A DNA stretch of 64,000 nucleotides from Ahaetulla prasina (GCF_028640845.1 NC_080546.1:33797520-33861519), one strand, 5' to 3'; positions 9,723 through 22,086 are shown, counted from the first letter of the stretch. Numbers and translations are program-made. The notes: a model not told the origin generated them from the letters alone.

Positions 9723-11780
9723 ATGTGGGAATGAAGCTGGGGTTGCTATCTGTCATTTGGGAAATGCAGCTCCAGCCAGGGAGAAACATTTTCTACCCCT
9801 ACTTCCCAAGCTTAAGGGTTAGCTCAAGGGGTCGTAAACTTAAACTCAAGAAACCTGAAAGGAAATGGGCTCATTCATTCCTCATTCCTACATCCATGCT
9901 GGCATTTCAGGTGTCTGGTTAATTGTGGCCACCTCAGCATTTTTAGGAATGTGTCAATGTCCAGTGTTACCCCACCCAGGCCCTTAGCTTACAGAAGTTT
10001 GAGGATAGAAAGAGAATTCACAACAAGTAGAGAAAGAAGCAGGAAGGGATGTCTGGAATGTAAATTATTACAGGCAAGCAAGAGAGTTGCATTCTGTTAA
10101 CTGCTAGGACCACAAGCTACAATATACAGTCCCTTATGTTGGACTATTTCTGTTTGGAGCCTGGCCTAAAGTTTTGCATGGAGATCAGTAGCGATCAGAA
10201 AAGGAGCAACTACACTGAGGCAATACCTAATCTTGGAGGGAGACAAAGGTTGATTCTTTACAAACTTTAAGACTTTTGTTTGTTTTAAGGGCTAAGTATT
10301 AAAGACTTATTTACACGGCTATATCAACTTTTAAAGTCGAAGATCGTAGAATAACAGAAAATGTGTGTGCTACAATAAAGTGTTTTTGCATCATTCCTAT
10401 GCTGTAGTGTGTTCAGTCGTTGGAAAACAAAGAAGTCTAGCAAGCTCATAAAGCTAATGTACTATATATAGTCATCTAAAGTGTGAAGGTCTGTGAGTTC
10501 AGTTCCCAGTAGAAGATCTGAAGCTTATGCAGTAACATCTGGCTATCCCATCTGACAAATCCAAAAAAAGATGAAAATAATAATGCAGTGTATCTGGAGG
10601 TCACCATAACTGTAAATCATACTGAACTCAGTGGATTAATTCTTCAAAAGGCTGCATTGTTAAAGAGCAAAGTATAATATTTAATATACTCTATTTTCCA
10701 ATGTAAAAAAACCAAGCTTATATCTCAGCTTCTTACTGAGCAATTTAAACAAGCACAACTACTTCAGTTACCTAACATAATGTATCGGGACTTTAATTCA
10801 ATATTTTTTCCTCTACTAATCGATAAAGTTAAAGGCTAAGGTCCAGATTGCAGGTTAAAATTCTGACAGCTAATTTGACAAGACAGTTGTAAAAAGCTGA
10901 AAGCTTCCTTTGAGAAATTGTTACTGTTTCAGATGATGGAATTTGGTTTTGCCTTCCATCTTTAAAAAAAAGTATCTATAGGAAGTAACTAAAAACTAAA
11001 CTAACTAAAGTTGGAATTTGAGGGAACCTATTCTTCAGCGATAGAGAACATATTCATTATACAGAAACTTTCAGATTTAGCCATTAATATCTGTAGGTAA
11101 CAACTGAGAAATCACTGCAAAAGGAAATTCTATGGAATTGACTAGATGAGAATGGAATCAGAATGATGACAGATGATCACCAGGAATGTGGGAGAAAATG
11201 TAACAAAAGAAGAGATATGCTTTTTGCAACAGATATTTGGCACTGATATGCAGAAAATGATAACAGATTGAGTGAACTGGAAATCACCATTATGATTATT
11301 GACGATAGACCGCCCTCTGTAAGAGAGCTGGGCTTGATATATAAATAAATAATTAGGGATCATACAGAAAGCCATTGTATGACATATTTAACAGTAGATA
11401 ATACTTGTGCAAATTCAAGGACATAATATAAATATGGAGTGTCTTACTCAATAAAGAGCAGTGATGAGTACAGCCATAAATATTGAAACAAGACTGATTG
11501 AGACTGATAATTGTGCAGACTTTTTGCAAGTAAAAAAACCCAGGAATTCTGATTATTTAAAGAAGTGTATAATGTAACAATAAAATGCACAATGATATGA
11601 AACAAAACTGTATTTATTGATTTTTTTGGTGAGATTTTTGAGTGTTTTTTTTAATGTAGCATCATTCTTTGATTATATTTGTGTTTTTAATAGGGTAATT
11701 GTATAATTCATATTGATAAAGTTTCATTTCATTTTTAAAAATGATATTAATCATATTATATGTTAGTTACTATTTTCTTT
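9723..11780. other. Stretch without recognised gene; possible LTR-like segment
   Basis: About 9724-10430 is less AT-rich and ends with AATAAA followed by a GTGT-rich run, which resembles a solitary LTR. I could not find matching target duplications or clear TG...CA ends. The rest is AT-rich unique sequence with small open frames of no recognisable family. Confidence 0.3.
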
Positions 11781-13204
11781 TGTATATTTTATTCTGATTT
11801 AGAGAGAGGAATTGTATGTTGCTCAAAGTCAGTTTTGATTGGGGCAACTTATACATTCACTAAGCAAGTAAATAAATGCTATATTGGTGCAGCTTGAAAT
11901 AATTCAAATTTTAACGTGCCATATTTGATTATCATTATCTAGTTTCAAACCTTATTATAGCTTTTCTGTTGCATTGTTCTGATGACAAATAAGAAAGTTA
12001 AGATCAAATAATGGCTCAGAAATATGATCTGGGACAACACAAAAATCAGCTGGTACAAACATCTCAGCTCATTGTGGCACCATGAATGACTTACATTGTT
12101 AATCATTAAGCAGTGAAGCTTTATATTACTTATATGCTTGTCATATTTGAATAATAATACCTGGCATTAAATATTACATATTTTAAATCCATTAAAACAG
12201 AGACCTCTTATTTAAAATAAAAATGGAAAATTCTGAGCAACTGAAACAAATCATTCATCTCTAATTTGAGGTGTACAAATGTTTGCATTTGAAGAAGGGA
12301 GTCTGCTTAAACGACTGTACATCAAAAAGGCATATATGAATGTTGCATAACTAGCAAGGCTGAAGCTTCAATCTCAGTTGCTATGAACCACTTCCTTTTC
12401 TTTAATTTTAGTGCATTACTACTATGATTTATATCTTTAAAAATTGCATCAGTTTTCTAAAGTATTATACATAACCTGTCTGCATTTTCTTATGTATATT
12501 TTATTCTGATTTAGAGAGAGGAATTGTATGTTGCTCAAAGTCAGTTTTGATTGGGGCAACTTATACATTCACTAAGCAAGTAAATAAATGCTATATTGGT
12601 GCAGCTTGAAATAATTCAAATTTTAACGTGCCATATTTGATTATCATTATCTAGTTTCAAACCTTATTATAGCTTTTCTGTTGCATTGTTCTGATGACAA
12701 ATAAGAAAGTTAAGATCAAATAATGGCTCAGAAATATGATCTGGGACAACACAAAAATCAGCTGGTACAAACATCTCAGCTCATTGTGGCACCATGAATG
12801 ACTTACATTGTTAATCATTAAGCAGTGAAGCTTTATATTACTTATATGCTTGTCATATTTGAATAATAATACCTGGCATTAAATATTACATATTTTAAAT
12901 CCATTAAAACAGAGACCTCTTATTTAAAATAAAAATGGAAAATTCTGAGCAACTGAAACAAATCATTCATCTCTAATTTGAGGTGTACAAATGTTTGCAT
13001 TTGAAGAAGGGAGTCTGCTTAAACGACTGTACATCAAAAAGGCATATATGAATGTTGCATAACTAGCAAGGCTGAAGCTTCAATCTCAGTTGCTATGAAC
13101 CACTTCCTTTTCTTTAATTTTAGTGCATTACTACTATGATTTATATCTTTAAAAATTGCATCAGTTTTCTAAAGTATTATACATAACCTGTCTGCATTTT
13201 CTTA
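11781..13204. repeat. 712-bp tandem duplication
   Basis: Units 11781-12492 and 12493-13204 match base for base wherever I compared them; for example AGAGAGAGGA starts at 11801 and again at 12513. The three boundary sites share ATTTTCTT, then T or A, then TGTAT, a 14-base microhomology. The unit has no recognisable element ends and codes for nothing I recognise. The lack of visible divergence implies a very recent event or an assembly effect. Confidence 0.95.
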
Positions 13205-13754
13205 TGTATTGTCCAGAATATTACTACTCCAAGTACAAAAAAAAAAAAAAGAGGGGGAGGGGGAGGGGAAATCAGGAAAGAAAGAAAGAAAAATGGCCAT
13301 GGCTTTTTTATATTCATAGCATTTTCCAAGCAGTGATTAATTAAGCTATTTATAACAGAGTCTTGCATGTCCCATAAGAAACTATTATATTCTACTAACA
13401 AAGCTCCAGAACAAAAGAATTGAAAGGAAAAGTAGAAAAAAAAACCCTCAATGCAGTTTGGGTACATAATGAGAAATAATTCTAGGAAGGGTTTGTGAGT
13501 TATAATGGATTTTGCTGCCAATTAAACACAGACTTGAAAATTTACTAAATACCTCTAGATTATTAACTTTGATAATTTAGCTCTGCAAAACTCTACCAGA
13601 ATCGTCAACTTTGTCAAGTGAGCTCCATAAATTACATCCATCATTTAAATTAGTAGAGAGTAAAGGGCCTAACTTTCAGAGTTTTGTCCCTTAGCTGTAA
13701 GATTGATTCCCTTTTAAAACTATCAGTAAAAAAGGATAGGGCCAATTCATCCCT
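13205..13754. other. AT-rich stretch with A14 and GGGGA-rich tract
   Basis: About 13239-13290 holds an A run, then GAGGGG repeats and a GAAA repeat. No gene is seen. The open frames here translate low-complexity sequence. Confidence 0.45.
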
Positions 13755-14124
13755 TTTCTCAAAGGGCAGTTGACGTTTATAACCCCAGAAACTCCTTAAA
13801 AGGTAAATGTTCCCCTCGCACATATGTGCTAGTTGATCCCGACTCTAGGGGGACGATGCTCATCTCTGTTTCAAAGCTGAAGAGCCAGCACTGTCCGAAG
13901 ATGTCTCCATGGTCATGTGGCCGGCATGATTAAATGCCAAAGGCAGACAGAATGCTGTTACCTTCCCACCAAAGGGGGTCCCTATTTTTCTACTTGCATT
14001 TTTTATGTGCTTTTGACCTGCTAGGTTGGCAGAAGCTGGGACAAGTAATGGGAGCTCGAACCGCTGAACTGCTGACCTTTCAACTGACAAGCTCAGCATC
14101 TTAGGCACTGAGCCACCGTGTCCC
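13755..14124 (-). mobile_element. tRNA-derived SINE (squamate type)
   Basis: The minus strand starts GGGACACGGTGGCTCAGTGCC, with TGGCTCAGTGCC as A box, and has GGTTCGAGCTCC as B box some 60 bases on. A body of over 250 bases follows, including CATGCCGGCCACATGACC, and it ends near GTGCGAGGGGAAC. The two boxes form an internal RNA polymerase III promoter. The body is a repeat common in lizards and snakes; I do not give a subfamily name. It directly abuts the LINE at 14128. Confidence 0.75.
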
Positions 14125-14127
14125 TTT

Positions 14128-15294
14128 GTAGAAATCCCTTATCCACATAAATTAAACCAGCTACAGGTAAGTGGATCATAAGCTTCCTAACAAACAGGAA
14201 GCAGCAGGTGAAGCTAGGCAGAATCACATCAGATACCTGTACAATTAGCACAGGGGGCCCCCAAGGCTGTGTGCTCTCCCCTCTTCTCTTCTCTCTGTAT
14301 GCCAATGACTGCATCTCTAATGATCCATCTGTTAAACTACTGAAGTTCGCAGATGACACAACAGTGGTTGGTCTCATTCGAGACAATGATGAATCCACAT
14401 ATAGACGGGACGTTGAATAACTAGCCTTGTGGTACGACCGGAACAATCTGGAACTAAACACACTCAAAACAGTAGAAATGGTGGTAGACTTTAGGAGAAA
14501 CCATTCCATATTTCCACCTCTCACAATACTAGACAAGACAGAATCAACAGTAGAAACCTTCAAATTTCTAGGTTCTACCATATCACAAGATCTAAAATGG
14601 ACAGCTAACATCAAAAACGTCATCAAAAAAGGACAACAAAGAATGTTCTTTCTGTGCCAACTCAGAAAGCTCAAACTGCCCAAGGAGCTGCTGATCCAGA
14701 TCTACAGAGGAACTATTGGGTATGTCATCTGCACCTCTATAACTGTCTGGTTTGATTCTGCAACCCAGCAAGACAGATACAGACTTCAGAGGATAATTAG
14801 AACTGCAGAAAAACAATTGCTACCAACCTGCCTTCCATTGAGGACCTGTATACTGCACGAGTCAAAAAGAGGGCTGTGAAAACCCTCACATCCTGGACAT
14901 AAACTGTTTCAACTCCTACCTCAAAATGACGCTATAGAACACTGCACACCAGAACAATTAGACTCAATAACAGTTTTTTCCTGAACAGCATCACTCTGCA
15001 AAATAAATAATTGCTTCAACACTGTCAAATTATTTACTAAATCTGCACTACTATTAATCTTCTCATTGTTCCCATCACCCATCTCCTTCCATTTATGACT
15101 GTATGACTGTAACTTTGTTGCTTGTATCATTACAATTTATATTGATTGTTTCCTGATTGCTTATTTGTAGCCTATGACTATCATTAAGTGTTGTAAGTGT
15201 TGTACCTTAATGAAAGTATCTTCTTTTACGTACACTGAGAGCATATGCACCAAGATAAATTCCTTGTGTGTCCAATCACACTTTGCCAATAAAA
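14128..15294 (+). mobile_element. 5'-truncated CR1/L2-group LINE with ORF2 remnant
   Basis: The plus strand encodes part of a reverse transcriptase: FLTNRKQQVKLG, GGPQGCVLSPLLFSLY, then FADDTTVVGL with the catalytic ADD. WYDRNNLELNTLKTVEM, FLGSTISQDLKW and LQRIIRTAEK follow. A stop separates 14208-14420 from 14427-14879, and the C-terminus DPSHPGHKLFQLLP-like part is out of frame, so it is a pseudogene. The 3' UTR ends TTTGCCAATAAA and runs directly into the ATTCT array. The same family occurs at 9.2 and 26.8 kb. Confidence 0.85.
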
Positions 15295-15390
15295 AATTCT
15301 ATTCTATTCTATTCTATTCTATTCTATTCTATTCTATTCTATTCTATTCTATTCTATTCTATTCTATCCTATTCTATTCTATTCTATTCT
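15295..15390 (+). repeat. ATTCT microsatellite at a LINE 3' end
   Basis: About 19 units of ATTCT with one interruption (ATCCT), starting exactly at the LINE tail. Pentamer tails of this kind are known on snake CR1-like LINEs and are thought to seed microsatellites. Confidence 0.95.
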
Positions 15391-17485
15391 TGTTACAAAG
15401 GATTTCGATATAAATCCTTGTGGTAAATATACTACAATGAACTCAGACAAATAACATTTTTATGTATGGGAATTAGATTTAGGTCAGTTAGTATTGTGAT
15501 CTAAAAAGAGATATAAAACTTTCTTAAATGCAAGCCATAGTTATCTGTTCCATAGTGACAGTAAAAAAAATTGTATAAATCATCCATGTAATATATCTGA
15601 AAAATCTTTAGTAAGGACATAACAGTTAATAAACGGTGAGGGATAAATAAATGGATGCATATAGCCAATGTTTTCAATAGACAGGCAAAACCGTACTAGA
15701 TGATGACCTTGGAAGAAGGAAAAATGGATAACAAAAAGAGGTTATTGTCTTTTATTTTAGTGTGAAAGGAATCAAGTATAAAAACATAATAAAAGACATT
15801 GTTTATGGTGCTATAGTTAGGAAAAGAGGGGAACCTCTCTTCCTAACTCTAGGAATACAGAGAGAAATCCCAGACTGGCCCCTTTAAAAAGGTGATCCAC
15901 CTGCTTATTGACTGTATCAAGAGTCACATAATATTCAACATTATCTTTGTCATTCTGTTATACCATCTTGTAAGTTTCAGAGTCATTTTGCATTCTTTAC
16001 GGGAGGGGCTCAGTGATTACTGTAGTCATGCATGCCCCTAAAGATATTTTGTCTATCTCTAATTGTTTTGGTTCTTTGCTTCACTGGGCAACCCTCCCAC
16101 TGTACATTTATTACAATTTATAGTCTAGATCACTTATTTCTCATATGTTACAACAAATACTGTGCACTTGTTAATTAAAAGTACTGTACCTTTCCCAAAT
16201 CTTGAATTTCCACTTAGGTATATTTGACTAATTCTCCCTCCTAGAAAGAGACTTCCATTTAGGGAAGATTATGAGTATATTATAATTTTTAAAAAACCAC
16301 TCTCAGTTCAAACAATCTTGCCACACATTTTTTTTTGGGGGGGGTTATCATATTAATGGACAAGTTATTGACTTTCTGCTTGATGAACACTGCCTCAAGG
16401 GAACACATTATATTCTGGTCCTGAATTGTTTGCAGTTGATGATACTTTTAATAACTATCACCAGATCTATAATTTGAAGGCATTTATTTATCTTTTCTTC
16501 TCACTTTTTCTTAACATCTGGTTTTAATGTTATTACCATAGAAATGCTTTCTTTGGAATATTCTGAATTTTGTTGTCATAAAAAATATCCATAACTTTCA
16601 TTTTCTTCTCTCTCCTTTTTCTTTCTCACTGGAATTAATGTTTTCTTTACTTCTTTAGCACACTGTTTATCTCCATCTGTTTTTGAACTCAAAAAAACCC
16701 AAAGCTATCTACCACCTTCATTGCTTTACTAACTACACCGGTTGTCATTACTTTTGTCTTTTTATTAGTTCATTAATCCTTATTTTTCAATTATGTTTTT
16801 TTTTAGCTGTGAAAGAAATGTGTTTATTTTTAGCTAACAGAATTTCATCTGCATTACTACAGCTCTGGCTTCAAATTGATACTGCAGATGTCTTCTCTTT
16901 TTGTCTTGCCATGTATTAGTTGTGTATGTTAAAACAGATACTCAGACAATATGTATCTCTGTCTGACTCCTTTTCAAATGCACAGTTATCTATTTTCCAA
17001 ATTCAGTTCTTACAATGGCTTATAAATTATAAATTTCACTGTAAATGTTTCTTAATAGAATCATCAGATGGTCCCACATAGCTATTTTAGTAATTTATCT
17101 TACTTTTTCCTTCAGGGTCTGCACAAAGACCTGTTAGTAATATCCTTTCAAAACTCACTTTATATCAAAGTGAAGAGGGCTAAGGTGATTGAAGTCCCAT
17201 TGGGATATTGCAGACATGATTGTTGCTATGTAGTTTCTGCCATCTTCTGCTTTTGTCTTTCTGTTGTATGCTTCTGTTGCTGTTTTGTTGTGTTTTTATT
17301 TTCACCTTTCCAGAGTCACTGGGAGTTGAGCAGTGAACAAAATAAAGAAACAAACGAACAAATATAAAATTGTTATTTCTAGCATCAAGTAACTATTGCA
17401 TAAAATTGGAAAGCACTGCAAAATCTGCTTTAGCAAGCTGTAGATAGGATAACATCTTCACTTTTAGGAAGTGATGAAGGCCATT
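15391..17485. other. AT-rich stretch, nothing recognised
   Basis: It contains a T8G8-type run near 16330-16345 and short open frames (16683-16919, 17068-17367) that look like chance products of T-rich DNA. No element ends or protein motifs were found. Confidence 0.45.
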
Positions 17486-18194
17486 CAGGTAGTTCTCGAC
17501 TTACAGCAATTCATTTAGAGACCATTCAAAGTTACAATGGCACTGAAAAAAGTGTTCTATAACAAATCCTCACAGGTAAAATTGTTGCAAGACCCTTAAG
17601 TGGTCAAAATTAGGGAAACCAGGATGCATTTACAACAGTTGCAGCATCCCAGGGTCATGTGATTACGATTTGCAACCTTCCTAGCCAGTGGTGGAATGTT
17701 GCCGGTTTAACAACAGGTTCGGTGCATTGCGCACCTAAGCTTTGCATGCGCATCTAAGGTGCTTGCGCACAGTGCTGAAAATGGAACATTCAGAAACTCA
17801 GCTGCTTACCTTCTAAATTAGCAACAGTAAGTAGAACAGCAGGGGAGGGGAAATCAGCTATGCCGCGTGATTGAGATGAGCTACAAAACAGGAAATAAAG
17901 GACAGGATAGAGCGGGGACGGGTGGCCGGGGCCAACTGATCGTTGGCGCTACCGGTTCGCCTGAACTGGGCCAAATCGGCTGAATACCACCTCTGTTCCT
18001 AGCCAATATTTGACCAGCAAAGTCAACAGGAGAAGCCAGATTTATTAAATGACTCTGTGAGTCACTTAATTGTAGCAATTCACTTAAGAACCATGGCAAA
18101 AGTTTGTGAAGTCAGCACAACTCACTTAACAACCATCTTGCTTAGTAAGGGAAATTCTGGCCCTAAACATGGGTTATAAATTGAGGACTACCTG
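17486..18194 (+). mobile_element. Tc1/mariner-type miniature transposon, interrupted
   Basis: It starts CAGGTAGTTCTCGACTTAC and ends ATTGAGGACTACCTG, inverted terminal repeats of about 18-20 bases. The body (AGTTACAATGGCACTGAAAA..., GTCATGTGATTACGA..., GTCACTTAA...) matches copies at 21.3, 29.8, 49.0 and 54.4 kb. No transposase is present. A hAT element splits it at 17686. Two other copies have TA on both sides, which is why I favour Tc1/mariner; this copy lacks a clear TA pair. Confidence 0.75.
17686..17995 (+). mobile_element. hAT-type non-autonomous element nested in the Tc1-type copy
   Basis: It runs from CAGTGGTGGAATG to ATACCACCTCTG. The target duplication TTCCTAGC is exact at 17678-17685 and 17996-18003. 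It is 310 bases long and non-coding, with a right part (CAACTGATCGTTGGCGCTACCGG) shared with the elements at 8548 and 21011. Removing it restores the host miniature transposon, so it arrived later. Confidence 0.88.
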
Positions 18195-19463
18195 CACTGG
18201 CAAATGAGCCAATTTCTATTCTGTAAGTCAGAAATGGAAATTCTGTTTTTTGAGAGTTTATGACAAAATTACTTTTCTATACTTGTTGCTTGTTAATTGG
18301 CGTTCATTAGTTGAGTGGTATAGTTTGCGTGTAAATGATAAAATAGTGATTTCCAAAACATTTAATGAGTATTTTTATTGGTCAATTACTTACTATTTAT
18401 AGGATATTATTTGATCTATGACAAAAACCTATTAATCATGTCTGTCATATGAAGTGGTAATAGGAAGATGGCAAAGATCCTGCAGGCCTGGCCTCATATC
18501 TTTTCTTCTTCTGTCTCAGCCTCTGACATTTCTCAACATACAGTCAGAGCATTGAGAAAATAATTAGAGATCTTTATTATGCTTTAGACAAAGGCCAATA
18601 TACGCTACATGCAACAAATTCCAAGATGGGAAATATCAGATTAATTTTACCAATGTTATTCTATCACAAAAAAAACAAAAAAAACCCCCAAACCCTAAGT
18701 GAATGACTTCTGATAGTTATAGAATCAAAGTATCTACTTAAATAAGACATTCGCTTATATTTAATATAAATCTCAACCACAATCTGGTCTCTTCATATAA
18801 CAGACTATAATATAGCTGGGATGTAATGAACATATATGATATAAACATGCCGCAAAAAAAAGTGAACTTTTTCTTTGCTAATATTAAAGTTTAAATAGAT
18901 TTAGAAACATTTAGTATTTCTAAATATTCTAAAAAATTAATATTAAAAAAATCTGATTTTTTTCCTTGATTTCTTATTAGTATTATTTCACATAGTAAAA
19001 TGTTGGTCTTATAAACAGCTATCATTATTAAAATCTGGAAAAGTACTTGGTGCATACTTTTTGTAGGAAGTAGGACTCACCCAAGCAGAAGTTCAAATAT
19101 CATTGATCCAGGAACTAGGTAATTGACCAGGTAATTCTACAGCTTCAGGAGAATATAATTGAATCCAAAGGTTCAAGGCACTGAGCCAAGCCCTAATCCT
19201 TCTGGTTGAAAGTTAAGCTTCAAGCTGGGATGCAAAGGCCCACATAATTATTAAAGCACAAGGGAGCTTGTCCATATATTGCTTACAGAAGCTGTCACAG
19301 CAATTCAAAACAACCATTGAATAATAAGCTTGACCTTAAAGTTGTTAATGCTGGCCATACATAATATTAAAGTTTCGTATAATAAAAAGGAGAAAATTCT
19401 GGATGACAAGTCAGACCTGTCTTCTATTCCCAAACTCTGGGTGGCAAAACAGTTGATTGTTCA
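18195..19463. other. AT-rich stretch, nothing recognised
   Basis: Unique-looking sequence with an A/C-rich tract near 18665-18695. No gene, RNA or element end was found. Confidence 0.4.
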
Positions 19464-19637
19464 GAGTGGGGAGGGAATGGGGATTTTGCAGTATCCTTCT
19501 CCTGGAGTGGGGTGGGAATGGAGATTTTGCAGTATCCTTCCCCTGCCACGCCCCCAAGCCATGCTCCCAAGCCACACCACGCCCCTCAAACCACAGCCAC
19601 AGGACCAGTAGCAAAAAAAAATTGGATTTCACCACTG
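19464..19637 (+). mobile_element. hAT-like element end with 41-bp tandem units
   Basis: Two units of 41 bases (each with GATTTTGCAGTATCCTTC) occupy 19464-19545. A CCAAGCCA/CCACGCCC-rich segment and ACCAGTAGCAAAAAAAAATT follow, ending GGATTTCACCACTG. The same tandem unit occurs at 55323, and the same right-end style at 57600-57682. The left terminus is missing. Confidence 0.6.
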
Positions 19638-19639
19638 GT

Positions 19640-20360
19640 CTGCAGACATATATAGATATTATTTTGCACACCATTAGGTGTGAGACCTTATTTGCATTTA
19701 GATCCAAGGAGCAGCCTAAGTCTATTATTTATGTGCAGATTCCCTCATTTTACAGCAGCATCCATGTCAGGACTACATGACTTTATTACTGAGGTGACAA
19801 TAGATTTTCCCAAAGTGATGGTGTTTGGACACTTCAACCCACCTTATCTGGCAGCCATGACAGCTATGAACCTGACCCAGCTTAATGAGGGACAGACACA
19901 AATGAAACTAAGGCTCTCAGGCAGATGTAGCTAGGAAGAGACACTTCAAATGGAAGATGTCCACCAGCCTCTGGAAGAAAATCCATTGTAAGTCTGACTG
20001 GATACTGGTAAAAGAACCTTTTGACCCCAGAGTTCAAACAAAAGTGAACAGAGGTTTAATGTTGTGGAATTATATGGGATCACTTTGAACCTGTAAGCCC
20101 TGAGGTTGTTTGCACTGTGAACTCCGCCATTTTATCATTGGATCCCTGTTCCTCATGGTGGATTAAGGCCACCCATGAAGGTTGGGTTCAGGGAGTAATC
20201 AAGGATTCTTTACGTGAAAAGTATTTAACAGAAACACTTAAAGAAATAGCAGTGGGCCCCCTACTCAAGAAATGTACACTTGCTATTCCTTAATTTTAGA
20301 TCTGTTTCCAGTTTAACCATTTTTAGGAAAGGTTGTGGAGAAACCTTTGTAAGGTTGAGT
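19640..20360 (+). mobile_element. L2-type LINE fragment (endonuclease to RT start)
   Basis: The plus strand contains FPKVMVFGHFN near 19810, resembling the VVLGDFN motif of LINE endonucleases. Farther on comes IAVGPLLKK near 20250, then a LFSV-type RT entry and FRKGCGE (compare the PLLKKPSLDP...FRPVSNLPFLGK pattern of L2). Several frame changes are needed. I infer an old L2-group copy covering the endonuclease-RT junction; the similarity is short and the exact limits are unclear. Confidence 0.5.
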
Positions 20361-21010
20361 AAAGTAATATTTCTTCAAGTTGCATTAAGTCTATTTCATT
20401 TTAACATATAACATTTTAAAATAAACAAATGAGGATATTTTATATTTCTGGAAAATTTGATATAAAAGTATGAATCCATTTTTGAAGCAGTCATTCTTTT
20501 TCTGTTCATATACTCATACCATATCATAATTAATCAGCCTAAATTTTTTAAAACTCCAGGAAGCAATTGTTTAGACTAGATGGCAGTGAATGAAGTTTGA
20601 TGTCATTATAAGAAGTAATAATATCTGGGCTCATGAGAAATGAAATAATAGTCTAAAGTTGTTTTCTCATCTAAAAACAAAAGGCCTCCACTCTGAACAC
20701 AGTTTCCCACACACGTGAAGGAGTCATGCATTGAAAAGGGTGGCGTCATTAGAAAAACTGATGTGATTTTCTGTGAAGAAAAGAATGATACAATTTCTGT
20801 AGATGTAAAGTCCTGCTCAATATTATTTTATTGGCCAGGCATGGATTAAAAAAAATATAGAAAAAAGTCATCTGGAACAACTTGCAAGTAGGTTCTAGGT
20901 TCAGTCCTTGCATCTCTGTTAAAAATTGAGGGGGAAAATAAGTAGTATAAAAGCAATATTCCACCAAAATCTGTCTTCCAGTGTTTTGTTCTGAGGAAGA
21001 GGCTTCTGCA
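20361..21010. other. AT-rich stretch, nothing recognised
   Basis: No gene or element is recognised; the small minus-strand frames (20749-21085) show no family resemblance. Confidence 0.4.
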
Positions 21011-21310
21011 CAGTGGTGGGATACACCAGTTGTAACAACTTAGTTTGCTCAAAAGTGCCAAACTTGCACTTTTGCACATGCACATTATGATAGAAAGTTA
21101 CCTTCTAAAAGTACTTTAAAACAACTGAGGCACAGCAATCCACTCTGCCGTGCCTATCAGCTGGGTTTAAGACAAAAGAAATATAGGTAGGTTATAGTGT
21201 CGGGGCAGGTGGGCCCATCTGATCATCAGAGCGAACCAGTACGTTCTCAGCTGATCGTCGGAGCTACTGGTATGCCCAAATTGGTCAAAACCAGCTGAAT
21301 CCCACCCCTG
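21011..21310 (+). mobile_element. hAT-type non-autonomous element
   Basis: It begins CAGTGGTGGGATAC and ends TGAATCCCACCCCTG. Flanks are CTTCTGCA (21003-21010) and CTTCTACA (21311-21318), an 8-bp duplication with one mismatch. The right copy overlaps the first two bases of the Tc1-type element at 21317. The GATCGTCGGAGCTACTGG segment is shared with copies at 8548 and 17686. Confidence 0.78.
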
Positions 21311-21316
21311 CTTCTA

Positions 21317-21685
21317 CAGGTAGTCCTCGATTTACAACAATTAATTTAGTGACCATTCCAAGTTACAACAGCACTGAAAAAAGTGATTTATAAGCGTTTT
21401 TCACACTTACGACCACTCTAGCATCCCCATGGTCACGTGATCAAAATTCAGATGCCTGACCACTGACACATATTTATATCAGTTGCAGTGTCCAAGAGTC
21501 ATATGATTATCTTTTGCAACCTTCTGATGAGCAAAGTTAATGGGAAAATCAGAGTCACTAATTTAACAATTGCACTGATTCAACTCTGGCAAGAAAGGTC
21601 ATAAAATAAGACAAAACACAATAAATGTCTCACTTAGCAACAGAAATTTTGGGCTCAGTTGTGGTTGTAAGTTTAGTATTACCTG
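21317..21685 (+). mobile_element. Tc1/mariner-type miniature transposon
   Basis: It begins CAGGTAGTCCTCGATTTAC and ends AGTTTAGTATTACCTG, flanked by TA at 21315-21316 and 21686-21687. Non-coding. The body includes CACGTGATCAAAATTCAG and ATTTAACAATTGCA segments typical of the family here. Confidence 0.78.
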
Positions 21686-21949
21686 TACTTATTTTACTCT
21701 CAGGGTATTTTCAATTTTTTTTCTTCAGATTTTGCTTGGTGTTGTTTTTACTTAATTGTGAAAAATATGCTAATATATTTTTCCCCTTTTTCCTTCATGA
21801 TGCTTATATTCCAATCATTGCCTTAGACTATTTAGGTCCAAGCCTTCCTTGGATTGGATCTAAATAGTCTCTTTCTGCTAATTTAATTTGATATATAGCA
21901 ATTTATTTTAATTCCTAGGTCACTGTAACATACATTGTGTAAAGTATAT

Positions 21950-22050
21950 GTATTTTAAATTTGTGATTTATATTGTGTATTTTATGTGTTTTAAATAAGG
22001 CTGTACACTGCCCTGAGTCCTTCGGGAGAAGGGCGGTATAGAAATTTAAT
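21950..22050 (+). mobile_element. L2-group LINE 3' terminus
   Basis: It carries the signature CCCTGAGTCCTTCGGGAGAA followed by GGGCGGTATAGAAATTTAAT, identical in type to the ends at 41.5 and 50.7 kb. The GCCCT...AGGGC arms can form a small hairpin. Only the 3' UTR end is recognisable. A GAAA repeat follows directly. Confidence 0.7.
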
Positions 22051-22051
22051 T

Positions 22052-22086
<35 letters not shown>

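Noticed and set aside
11305..11350. Possible L2-type 3' end (CCGCCCTCTG...TATAAATAAATAA)
   Set aside because: The match to the GAGTCCTTCGGGAG hairpin is too weak to call.
14093..14683. 196-residue minus-strand frame
   Set aside because: Shadow of the LINE reverse transcriptase on the plus strand.
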